From: Victivallales bacterium
GTDB lineage: Bacteria > Verrucomicrobiota > Lentisphaeria > Oligosphaerales > Oligosphaeraceae
Reading direction: 5' to 3'
Length of the DNA stretch: 6,713 nucleotides
Assembly: GCA_017963875.1 (NCBI GenBank)
Contig: JAGCTA010000465.1
Coordinates: forward strand, 1 to 6,713
Part shown: positions 1-6,605 of the stretch, in pieces
Layout: each line of letters opens with the position of its first letter
How positions within the stretch are numbered: position 1 is the first letter of the stretch
Program-made: the position numbers and the translations under genes
The notes under the pieces: generated by a model
Databases searched by the model: none
Seen by the model: only the letters and a program-made list of their open reading frames with translations
What the model was told of the DNA's origin: nothing

Positions 1-177
1 ATAAACGCCTTTGCGAATGATAACAGTGTCTGCCAGTTGAACTTGTGATGCCGCATGATTGACCGTTCTGAACGGCTGTTCAGCAGTCCCTGGATTGTTG
101 TCATCACCATCAGTAGCAACATAGAATATACGCCCCACACGAGATGGGGAAACGGGGAAGAATTCTCTGTTTTTCAT
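1..177 (-). CDS. Parallel beta-helix (pectate-lyase fold, DUF1565-like) protein, N-terminal 59 residues; cut by the left window edge
   Basis: An open frame starts at the ATG complementary to 175-177 and stays open to base 1, giving 59 codons without a stop. Residues 18-33 read FYVATDGDDNNPGTAE, followed by QPFRTVNHAA and a segment ending ADTVIIRKGVY. This is the classic opening of right-handed parallel beta-helix proteins (DUF1565 / pectate-lyase-like): a YVxxxGxDxNxGTxxxPFxT motif, a helix, then DTVxIxxGxY leading into the first coil. Such proteins are polysaccharide lyases, glycosidases or glycan-binding proteins; the catalytic part lies outside the window, so activity cannot be assigned. 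No signal peptide is visible: the first 17 residues are charged and polar, so a cytoplasmic location is inferred. A GGAG Shine-Dalgarno (complement of 184-187) sits 6 bases before the ATG. The gene begins 25 bp after the stop of the DUF5054/GH38-like gene on the same strand, so the two are probably co-transcribed. Confidence 0.8.
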   Translation of the reverse strand, partial: MKNREFFPVSPSRVGRIFYVATDGDDNNPGTAEQPFRTVNHAASQVQLADTVIIRKGVY

Positions 178-202
178 TTGGAACTCCAACGTTATGTCGA
201 AT

Positions 203-2662
203 TCAATTATGCAACGCGATCTCCAGCGAATGGGTCAATTCCTCGCCAATGTGCAATGCGTCCACAGACGAGATGTCCGACGGCAGTTCCGCCAGATGGA
301 ATGTGAAATCCAGAGGGCCTTGAGCGCCGATAGCGAAATTCGTGTCCCAGAAGTCATCGAACAGCACAGCGTTAAGCATATTGACATCCTTCAACGGACC
401 GTATTGACGACTGCCAGGCAGTGAATTGCCAAAAGAAACCATTGCAGCGTCCTCCGACGACCACGCCAACGTCCACGGTCTGCATCCATAAACTGCCGTT
501 CCGTCAATGGCGTAGAACTCCTGGCATGAACCTGGTATCTGGTCGATGCCTGGCTGGAAAGGCTCGCCCCCTTCTGTTAGTGTGGGTATGATGTCTCCTG
601 TATTTAGCGGGAACTGGAGATACCATCTCTGTGGCACTGCTGTCGGCAGACGGTTCACATGCAGTTTGAAAACCATCTGGCGAGTGGTCGGATAAACCTC
701 CAAACGACGCCAGCCATTAAGCAAAAACGGATGCGAGAATCCTTGTGTAAAAACAATCGTGTTGCCTTCCTGAAATCTCTCAGCCTTGCCATAAACCGCT
801 GATATTTGTTTGACGACTCGTCGTGCTTCTTCCAGGCGCTCATCAGGGTCCTCAATGTAGAAAACTCGCCTGAATTCCCAGCGAGGACCAAAGCCATCAA
901 CTGTAAAACCAACAAAATTGCCAATGCCATCCTTGAAAAGTGGCTCGCCGTCAGTAAAAGAAACTGATGTTGGCCAACCCTTGTCATCAACCGTTATTCT
1001 TGCTTTTTGCTTTTCTTTGGGTTCCACTTCTGCCATATCGCAAAAAGTGAAACGACGAATTGTCTGTGCAGGAATTACGCCTGTGAAAAATCCCCAAATA
1101 CGGTCTGGCTCTGCGTCGGCGAAAAGTTGCGACGTATTTTCGATGGAGCAGTGCTCTGGCTTTGGCTGTACAAAATTACGCGTCCCTGGCAAGGGATAGA
1201 TCGAATGGCATTCACTCGTCGTCTCGTCCCGCACCATCTTCGGGATAGGATGCCGCAATGCCTCCGTTTCAAATGACACCCAGCGTTCTGTCGAAACATT
1301 GGAAACATTGGCAACCGTCAACCCAGGCTGTTCCATAGTCATTATCGGACGCATTATTTCCGAAAGTTGCCAACGGGCCAATGCCTGCGCCTCGAAAGCG
1401 TAGTTCTGCTTCTTGCAGGCCTGTCCGACAGTTTCACGCGTGTCTGGTCTTGCCTCTGCTCCCCAATAACCATACGTATGTTCCTTGAACCAAACCAAAT
1501 CCCGCAAACATTCTTCGCAGATGATTTCTGAACGACCTGTCTTGTCACACTTGAAAGACGACTCTTGTTCCGCAAGACGGTTGATTTTCCTCAGCGTGCG
1601 CTCCGCATCACGAGCGGCTGACTGCGCCAACGGCATCGACATGGAACCAATGCCCCACCAATCCGTCCATTCCCCTTCATATTCGGGAAATACATCGGCG
1701 TAACGCTCTTCCATCTCAGCCAAGATCCTGGACGGTGTTGAAAACTCCAGCGACGGCGACAATCCAAGTTTGTTCCATTCATAGACGAACTCCGCAAGCC
1801 CCTCAAAAGGCGGGTCATTGTCATACCGCCATTGACCTGTAACGGAAACGGGGAATATCTCGTATGGATAATTGCCCTGCGTAACCAATGCATTTGCCCC
1901 AGCCGTGACAGCGTTAATGCCTGCTGGCCCCTTTTCAATGGTTGCCAAATGCTCCAGGCAATGCCTGTGGGCCTCAAGAAGACTCTTCCTGTCCGCCTTG
2001 AAATAGTCCTTTGATGTCGGAGCTCGGTAGGTCATGTCCCCGATGGCTGGAATAGGACCTCTCCGCCAGTTGTCGTTGAAGACATAGAAGCCGTTGTTGT
2101 AGGAAGCGTTCATGTACACGAGAATGCGGCGTCCATCAGGCTGTTTCCAGTAAAACAGCGTATGCGGTGGAAATGGATAGTCCGCCAAATAGCGGTTTGG
2201 CCCCGTCCACAGGTATTTGACACCAGCATCCAAGGCGCGGTGGACTGCGGCCCTGGGAATGCCGTTGACATCCGTCTGCATCAGGCACGTGCATTTGAGA
2301 TGGTCCCGCAGTTCTTCCAGTTCATCTGGTATCCACCGATAGCATAAGTCCCATTCTTCGCGTGTCAGGAAAGGCGTCATGTTGAATGGAAGACAACAGA
2401 CCTCCAAGGCTCCGCTATCTATGGCAGCACGCAGATGTTCAGGCATTTTTCCCCCCGCGTCATGCAAATTCGCACAATAGGCAAGAAGCGGTTCCAGCAC
2501 CTCGCATGTCCAACGGAATGGACACTCCAAACTTGATTTTTTAATCAGTTCCAAAGCGCGTGCGACAAAATCGCTCTGGAGTCTTGCCGCCACGGCGGGA
2601 TGGTCCGTATAACCATAATCCGCATGGGAATGATGGATGATGGAGATTTTCTTTATGATCAT
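203..2662 (-). CDS. DUF5054-type, GH38-like putative glycosidase (819 aa)
   Basis: This is a complete 819-residue protein resembling the DUF5054 family, which shares the architecture of glycoside hydrolase family 38 (alpha-mannosidase-like). The N-terminal barrel carries HSHADYGYT at residues 11-19, matching the GH38 metal-binding HxHxDxG motif (His13, Asp15). Residues 49-55 (FRWTCEV) resemble the following GH38 strand. TDVNG at 130-134 supplies Asp131, the likely nucleophile/metal ligand. EHTYGYWG at 394-401 supplies His395, the likely fourth ligand. The spacings Asp15-Asp131 (116) and Asp15-His395 (380) are close to those I recall for Golgi mannosidase II ligands. EWTDWWGIGS at 331-340 opens the probable helical bundle. 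From about 445 to the end the protein looks like the large beta-sandwich, closing with FWDTNF near 771-776. No signal peptide is visible, so a cytoplasmic enzyme on imported oligosaccharide is inferred. The start is the only early ATG; AAGG (complement of 2674-2677) lies 11 bases upstream. Substrate is unknown, and alpha-mannosidase activity should not be assumed. Confidence 0.85.
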   Translation of the reverse strand: MIIKKISIIHHSHADYGYTDHPAVAARLQSDFVARALELIKKSSLECPFRWTCEVLEPLLAYCANLHDAGGKMPEHLRAAIDSGALEVCCLPFNMTPFLTREEWDLCYRWIPDELEELRDHLKCTCLMQTDVNGIPRAAVHRALDAGVKYLWTGPNRYLADYPFPPHTLFYWKQPDGRRILVYMNASYNNGFYVFNDNWRRGPIPAIGDMTYRAPTSKDYFKADRKSLLEAHRHCLEHLATIEKGPAGINAVTAGANALVTQGNYPYEIFPVSVTGQWRYDNDPPFEGLAEFVYEWNKLGLSPSLEFSTPSRILAEMEERYADVFPEYEGEWTDWWGIGSMSMPLAQSAARDAERTLRKINRLAEQESSFKCDKTGRSEIICEECLRDLVWFKEHTYGYWGAEARPDTRETVGQACKKQNYAFEAQALARWQLSEIMRPIMTMEQPGLTVANVSNVSTERWVSFETEALRHPIPKMVRDETTSECHSIYPLPGTRNFVQPKPEHCSIENTSQLFADAEPDRIWGFFTGVIPAQTIRRFTFCDMAEVEPKEKQKARITVDDKGWPTSVSFTDGEPLFKDGIGNFVGFTVDGFGPRWEFRRVFYIEDPDERLEEARRVVKQISAVYGKAERFQEGNTIVFTQGFSHPFLLNGWRRLEVYPTTRQMVFKLHVNRLPTAVPQRWYLQFPLNTGDIIPTLTEGGEPFQPGIDQIPGSCQEFYAIDGTAVYGCRPWTLAWSSEDAAMVSFGNSLPGSRQYGPLKDVNMLNAVLFDDFWDTNFAIGAQGPLDFTFHLAELPSDISSVDALHIGEELTHSLEIALHN

Positions 2663-3376
2663 GAATAGTACTGCCTTGTAAATAATGAATTATGCTGAAG
2701 TATCCAAATTCTTAACCGCTAAACGCTTTCCAAGTCCATTTCCTTTGCCAGACGATATATTGGACTTTAAATTAGGTTATTTTGCATAATGCGTACCAGT
2801 AAATAGTTTTCATGCATAGCAAAATCCTCCACCACCTCGGGCATTTTTCAATATAGCAATATAGGCGGAGATAGTCAATAGTCCTTTCATGGAGATTTTT
2901 ACTGTTGACTAACAGCAACGAAAACATAAACCTGCCAAGATAGAAAACACTCCGTTCCCCCAAAAGAATTCTGACATCGAAGATCGAACCTACCCTCATA
3001 GAGAATAGACCTGAATCAGTGAAGTGGCGAATAGCGAGGCGAATTCTAGGAAAGTTGAAGGCGCGTATTCGACATACGTAACCGAAACTCGACAAAGAAA
3101 TTGCCCGTCAGACGTGACTTCACGAATTCAGGAATAGAGTGTTTTGCTTCTTGGGTGTATTGCTCGTACGAAAAAACAAATTCATGGACTTTTTTTCAGT
3201 CTTTGGTGTGATAGATTATTTGCAATTCGTGAGGCACGGTAATTCAGATGATACTGTTTTTATCAAAATCACTTTTATAGATGTTTCACTCAGAAAGGGA
3301 AAAAGAAGACTCTGTGTTCTGATATGACAAACCTTTTGTTACCTATTCTCACGTCATAAGTGACCGTTTCAGAAAC

Positions 3377-3405
3377 AACCGACAAAACAGCAGGAATAAC
3401 CGACA
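3377..3405 (+). repeat. Direct repeat AACCGACA, two copies 21 bp apart in the esterase leader
   Basis: AACCGACA occurs at 3377-3384 and again at 3398-3405, ending two bases before the esterase ATG. The start-to-start distance is 21 bp, two turns of B-DNA, as expected for a protein binding tandem half-sites on one face. The copies flank the AGGAA ribosome-binding site, so binding there, on DNA or RNA, could affect initiation. A partial AACCGA also occurs at 3080-3085. The repeat is only 8 bp and may be accidental. Confidence 0.3.
3392..3396 (+). promoter_or_regulatory. Ribosome-binding site AGGAA that decides the esterase start
   Basis: AGGAA lies 11 bases before the ATG at 3408. The frame can be extended to a GTG at 3360, but that GTG directly follows an in-frame TAA (3357-3359), has no purine-rich site upstream, and would add 16 polar residues not expected in the alpha/beta-hydrolase fold. 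The ATG at 3408 is therefore preferred. The 11-base spacing is on the long side but equals that of the divergent glycosidase gene. Confidence 0.6.
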
Positions 3406-3407
3406 CC

Positions 3408-4190
3408 ATGGAGAAAAAACTTACATTAACCTATTCCAATTTGCCTGGCGTGGCGGGTGACGCCGATTTGATTCTTCCAGATGAATGCCTTGAAGACAGA
3501 TTTCCCGTTCTTCTGCTGCATGGTGGCGGTTGGTCGGCCATGGACAAAAAGGATGTCATAGGCATAGCATCGTTCCTTGCGGAAAACGGCTATCCCGTAC
3601 TGAACGCCAATTATCGGCTCAGCAATGATGTGCCATGGCCTGCCTGCGCAGAGGATTGTCTCACAGCCGCACGATACCTTTTGGACAATGCCTGCAATCT
3701 GACTGGTCATTCTACACCTCGGCAAATTCTTGTGGTTGGTGCCTCCGCAGGAGGTCATCTCGCCCTCTTCACGGGACTCTCCATGCCCACTGAATATGTG
3801 GCAGGCATCATTGCCATCAGTCCCATCGCCGTTCCGGAACCTGATTTTGCCGTATATCCGAACCGTTACCAATGTCTCTTTGGACATCCAGCGACACAGG
3901 AAGACCTGGTGGATATCAACCCCGCACGCCTTCTCTCCCCCGCATCCCCGCCCATTTTCATTTCACACTCCCGCCTGGATACCATCGTTCCCATTGAAAG
4001 TTCTCGACTTTTTCTGGAAAAGACTCGTTCCATGGGAGTCCATACAATGTTTGACGAATATGACGGCATCGGAGACGGACACCGAATCTGGCGGCCTGGG
4101 ATCACGCCACATCGTCTTCTTTCCGAACTGGAGGAAGCCATCTTGAAGTTTCTCAAAACACTTCCCCCAACAAAAAGTGATGTCAACTAA
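3408..4190 (+). CDS. Alpha/beta-hydrolase esterase, BD-FAE / acetylesterase-like (260 aa)
   Basis: This is a compact single-domain serine hydrolase of the BD-FAE/esterase-lipase type. From the ATG at 3408 the protein has 260 residues. HGGGW at 38-42 is the oxyanion-hole motif that follows the central beta-strand PVLLL. NANYRL at 67-72 is the usual next strand. GASAGG at 111-116 is the nucleophile elbow with catalytic Ser113. SRLDTIVP at 188-195 supplies the acid Asp191, and GDGH at 222-225 supplies the base His225. The triad is complete and properly ordered, so the enzyme is expected to be active. There is no signal peptide or membrane segment, so it is probably cytoplasmic. Relatives commonly remove acetyl or other acyl groups from sugars or other small esters; the substrate here is not visible. 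The gene lies 81 bp before the glycyl radical enzyme on the same strand with no obvious terminator between, suggesting one operon. A carboxylesterase or kynurenine-formamidase-like role is the main alternative. Confidence 0.88.
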   Translation: MEKKLTLTYSNLPGVAGDADLILPDECLEDRFPVLLLHGGGWSAMDKKDVIGIASFLAENGYPVLNANYRLSNDVPWPACAEDCLTAARYLLDNACNLTGHSTPRQILVVGASAGGHLALFTGLSMPTEYVAGIIAISPIAVPEPDFAVYPNRYQCLFGHPATQEDLVDINPARLLSPASPPIFISHSRLDTIVPIESSRLFLEKTRSMGVHTMFDEYDGIGDGHRIWRPGITPHRLLSELEEAILKFLKTLPPTKSDVN

Positions 4191-4271
4191 TCTCTTTCCT
4201 GTTTTAAATAATGCATACTGACCGCCTTCTCGGATCCAAGAATCAATATATCCACAACAGGAGAATATGCT
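4191..4271 (+). other. 81-bp gap within the presumed esterase/glycyl-radical-enzyme operon
   Basis: No hairpin followed by a T-run is visible, so read-through from the esterase gene is plausible. AGGAG at 4259-4263 stands 8 bases before the ATG at 4272 and fixes the start of the glycyl radical enzyme. A decoy ATG at 4267-4269 opens only ATG-CTA-TGA, whose stop overlaps the real start codon as ATGA; it lies just 3 bases after the ribosome-binding site and is unlikely to be used. Confidence 0.5.
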
Positions 4272-6404
4272 ATGAACAAACGCATCGGACGCCTTCTTGA
4301 ATATGTGCAGACACATGATCTTTTTCCTGCGCCAATCGATTTCAAGTGCGATCCATTCGATGAAAACCTGGCGGAGCCTGTCAGGAATGCGAAGGTGCTT
4401 GTCGATTACATGCTGGCCCAGCCTGTGATTCTGCACGAAGACAGCGAATTGGCTGGGTTGACACAATTCAGACAGGGATGCCCCGTGCCGTCCGACCTTT
4501 TCCCCCGCTCTGGACATCAGCGCAGTTCTGCAGGCTGTGCACGCTATTACACAAAACCCGTCGAGAACCTTTGCACTTGGGACTGGCAGCACTCCAACCC
4601 CAATCTTGCAAAGGCCGTCCGAATTGGGTTGTGCGGATATATTCGGGAAATCAACGAATCCAGGAAAAAGCATATCGGAGATTATGACAGACTGTGTTTT
4701 CTGACTGGGCTGGAACTATTCATCCAGGGGCTGGAACAACGCATTGAACAGTATCGTGCCTATTGCTTGGAACAGTCAGTCTTAACTGATAATCTCGAAA
4801 GGAAACAGACGCTTCGTCGTATGGCAAGAACGCTGGAACGTGTCCCCATGAATCCAGCAGAGACTTTTGAAGAGGCGATTCAGACCGTCTATATCTGCTG
4901 GCAGTGCCTTTCGGACAGCCTCGGACGCCCAGACCAGTATCTTCTGCCCTATTACAAACGTGACATCGAAAAGGGCATTCTGACCAAGGAGCACGCCAAA
5001 GAACTCCTTCAGGAACTTTTCCTGACCATTCATCGCTTCACCAAATTGGGATGCAGCAACGACGCAAAAGGTGGGGAATCGCATTTTGCTGTCGGGGGCT
5101 ATACCATCGACCACGAGGACGGCTTCAATGAACTGTCGGAACTGATCATTGAAGCAATGATGGACTTGCCCATTGTCCGTCCAGAAGTCTCGCTTCGTTG
5201 GAACAAGAAGACACCATTTGCCGTCTTGAAGAAAATGATGGACTACGAGCGGAAAGATCCCTTCAAGCGGATCGCCTTCGTCAATGATGAACCACGAATC
5301 AAGTCGATGCAGGAAATCATGCACCTTCCGTGGGAAATCGCCTACGACTATATCATGGTCGGGTGCAATGAACCTGCATTTCAGGGCGGAATCTCCCTCG
5401 GAGCCGAGGCCGTGAACATCTTGCGCACCATGACGGACGTGTTTTCCAAGCGCAAGACAGAAGTGCTGGAATGCACGTCGTTTGATGAATTCTACGTCCT
5501 TTGGGAAAAAGTGCTGATACAGGATTTGGAAGCCGCACTTGCATGGAGCAACAAGTTCAATGTCATTCGTTCTGGAGACTGCAACATCATGAGCAGCCTC
5601 TTTCTGGAAGGATGCATTGAACGGGCTCAGAGTGCCACCCGCGGCGGTGCCATGCTGGCAACCGCTGGGCTGAACTTCATGGGCGGAACAAACCTCATTG
5701 ACTCTTTGTCCATCATCCAGCAATTCGTGTTTGACGAAAAACGAATTACCATGGCGAAATTGGTCGAGGCCCTGGAAAATGACTGGAAGGGCTTCGAGGA
5801 ACTACGCGGGCAAATTCTGCGAGACGGTTGTTTCTTCGGAAATAACGACGACCGTTCCAACAGCATGGCCCGACGCGTCAACCAGACGCTATACGATTTC
5901 GCCATCGGACGCCTTACGGTTTTCGGTGACCAAATCATCTTCGGCAATCTGACGGGCTATCTGCCACATTTCGCCTGGTTCGGCTCTAAGACTGGCGCGA
6001 CTCCAGACGGACGCGTCGCGGGAAGCGCACTTGCCTTCGGCAGCGGACAGTCCGAAGGCAAGGACAGGGACGGCATCACGTCACATCTGCTTTCCGTGGC
6101 TCAATACAATCCAACTGGCATCATGAACGGCAATTCCGTCATGAATCTAACGGTTGATCACTCCATCATCGAAAACGAGGAAAGTTTCGACAGTTTTGTT
6201 CGTCTGATCGAGACTTATTTTCAACAGGGAGGGCTTCATCTGCAACTCAACTACCTATCAGCGGGCGAACTGCTTAAGGCAAAAGCATCGCCGCAGGACT
6301 ACAAGAGTCTCCGAGTTCGTGTCTCTGGTTTCTCTGCCTATTTTGTCGGCCTGGTACCAGAAATCCAGGACAACGTGATATCTCGAACCATCGGCAACAT
6401 TTGA
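4272..6404 (+). CDS. Glycyl radical enzyme, PFL2/diol-dehydratase superfamily, substrate unknown (710 aa)
   Basis: This is a complete glycyl radical enzyme with a PFL-like domain (about 30-570) and a C-terminal glycine-radical domain (about 580-710). In GCNEP at 364-368, Cys365 is the expected thiyl-radical residue and Glu367 the expected general base. RVSGFSAYF at 683-691 is the glycyl-radical loop, with Gly686 the radical site. Other family landmarks are GRPDQYLLPYY (218-228), AVGGYTID (273-280), FVNDEPRI (336-343), GCIERAQSATRGGA (447-460), FFGNNDD (521-527) and TGATPDGR (574-581). WQHSNPN (105-111) occupies the place of the GHxxPDY segment, putting His107 near the substrate-binding histidine of glycerol dehydratase (my alignment by eye). 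The acidic residue after Cys argues for a dehydratase or eliminating lyase, against pyruvate formate-lyase, which has adjacent cysteines. At 710 residues it is shorter than typical dehydratases of roughly 780-850. A radical-SAM activase is required but absent from the window. The enzyme should be cytoplasmic and oxygen-sensitive. Confidence 0.9.
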   Translation: MNKRIGRLLEYVQTHDLFPAPIDFKCDPFDENLAEPVRNAKVLVDYMLAQPVILHEDSELAGLTQFRQGCPVPSDLFPRSGHQRSSAGCARYYTKPVENLCTWDWQHSNPNLAKAVRIGLCGYIREINESRKKHIGDYDRLCFLTGLELFIQGLEQRIEQYRAYCLEQSVLTDNLERKQTLRRMARTLERVPMNPAETFEEAIQTVYICWQCLSDSLGRPDQYLLPYYKRDIEKGILTKEHAKELLQELFLTIHRFTKLGCSNDAKGGESHFAVGGYTIDHEDGFNELSELIIEAMMDLPIVRPEVSLRWNKKTPFAVLKKMMDYERKDPFKRIAFVNDEPRIKSMQEIMHLPWEIAYDYIMVGCNEPAFQGGISLGAEAVNILRTMTDVFSKRKTEVLECTSFDEFYVLWEKVLIQDLEAALAWSNKFNVIRSGDCNIMSSLFLEGCIERAQSATRGGAMLATAGLNFMGGTNLIDSLSIIQQFVFDEKRITMAKLVEALENDWKGFEELRGQILRDGCFFGNNDDRSNSMARRVNQTLYDFAIGRLTVFGDQIIFGNLTGYLPHFAWFGSKTGATPDGRVAGSALAFGSGQSEGKDRDGITSHLLSVAQYNPTGIMNGNSVMNLTVDHSIIENEESFDSFVRLIETYFQQGGLHLQLNYLSAGELLKAKASPQDYKSLRVRVSGFSAYFVGLVPEIQDNVISRTIGNI

Positions 6405-6504
6405 CATACCGAATCTGCTTAATATTCTGGAAAGTGGCTGAACAGTAAAAACATCTTCTGGAGAGCGAATTATCCACTTCAAACAAGGTTTCATCATGAA
6501 GAAT

Positions 6505-6532
6505 TTGAAAAACATATTTTGATATTTATATT
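6505..6532 (+). promoter_or_regulatory. Candidate sigma70-type promoter for the downstream gene
   Basis: TTGAAA (6505-6510, five of six to the -35 consensus) and TATATT (6527-6532, five of six to the -10 consensus) are separated by 16 bases. Transcription would begin near 6539, about 65 bases before the ATG at 6606. It is the best promoter match I found in the window, but AT-rich DNA yields such matches by chance. Confidence 0.45.
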
Positions 6533-6544
6533 TTATTAAATATA

Positions 6545-6583
6545 TTATATTATTATTAAATAATATAGTTAATAATAATATAA
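6545..6583. repeat. Perfect 15-bp AT-only inverted repeat with a 9-base spacer
   Basis: The left arm TTATATTATTATTAA (6545-6559) is exactly complementary to the right arm TTAATAATAATATAA (6569-6583). The spacer is ATAATATAG. The element lies just downstream of the predicted transcription start and 22 bases before the next start codon. It could be a repressor operator, a 5' leader hairpin or a cruciform-forming spacer. The arms are built from simple TTA/ATA words, so coincidence is more likely than for a mixed-base palindrome. Confidence 0.5.
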
Positions 6584-6593
6584 ATGATTTATC

Positions 6594-6598
6594 AAGGA
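6594..6598 (+). promoter_or_regulatory. Ribosome-binding site AAGGA for the right-edge gene
   Basis: AAGGA lies 7 bases before the ATG at 6606. An ATG at 6601 is only 2 bases from this site and its frame stops after 25 codons, so 6606 is the chosen start. Confidence 0.6.
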
Positions 6599-6605
6599 TA
6601 ATGTC

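Larger units (their letters stand above)
2663..3407. other. 745-bp divergent intergenic region, no convincing gene
   Basis: The region separates the minus-strand glycosidase unit from the plus-strand esterase/glycyl-radical-enzyme unit, so it should hold promoters for both. I found no RNA gene, insertion-sequence end or convincing protein gene. The longest open frames (minus 3095-2772, plus 3139-3327) have random-looking composition. For the minus unit, CATAAT with an upstream TTAAGA at 15-bp spacing (complement of roughly 2688-2714) is only a weak sigma70-like match. No strong promoter stood out for the plus unit. Small repeats are present: AAGTCCA (2732-2738) inverted against TGGACTT (2761-2767), ATTTTGC (2779-2785) inverted against GCAAAAT (2819-2825), the palindrome GCATAATGC (2784-2792), and several GAATAG and GAATTC words. 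Each is short enough to arise by chance. The length exceeds what two promoters need, leaving room for operators, a long leader or a decayed gene. Confidence 0.6.
6405..6605 (+). other. 201-bp AT-rich intergenic region after the glycyl radical enzyme
   Basis: The first 100 bases have ordinary composition and show no standard intrinsic terminator; the sequence from about 6505 on is almost entirely A and T. The AT-rich half contains a promoter candidate and a perfect inverted repeat, listed separately. It is followed by a ribosome-binding site and a new start codon, so this looks like a genuine break between transcription units. Confidence 0.5.

Noticed and set aside
2784..2792. Palindrome GCATAATGC as an operator
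   Set aside because: Only four paired bases per side in AT-rich DNA; no second copy in the spacer.
2772..3095. 107-codon open frame on the minus strand inside the divergent spacer
   Set aside because: No ribosome-binding site was seen, composition is rich in Cys/Arg/Trp/Ile without domain-like pattern, and it resembles no family. Probably chance.
3139..3327. 62-codon plus-strand frame starting with GTG in the divergent spacer
   Set aside because: An AGGAA lies upstream, but only 4 bases from the GTG, and the translation looks random with no membrane or domain pattern that would support a peptide gene.
3360..3407. GTG start extending the esterase by 16 residues
   Set aside because: It directly follows an in-frame stop, lacks a ribosome-binding site, and adds polar residues outside the hydrolase fold; ATG at 3408 has AGGAA.
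3963..4673. 236-codon antisense frame bridging the esterase and glycyl radical enzyme genes
   Set aside because: It overlaps two well-supported genes and their ribosome-binding region, and its translation shows no domain.
4782..5723. 313-codon antisense frame across the glycyl radical enzyme
   Set aside because: The plus-strand protein is conserved in family motifs throughout this stretch; the antisense translation has no recognisable domain and reflects codon bias.
4272..6404. Annotation as pyruvate formate-lyase (pflB)
   Set aside because: Pyruvate formate-lyase has adjacent active-site cysteines; here a single Cys365 is followed by Asn-Glu, the dehydratase/lyase pattern.
6432..6479. AAGTGG (6432-6437) and CCACTT (6474-6479) as a terminator stem for the glycyl radical enzyme
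   Set aside because: Six base pairs with a 36-base loop and no T-run following; not a credible intrinsic terminator.
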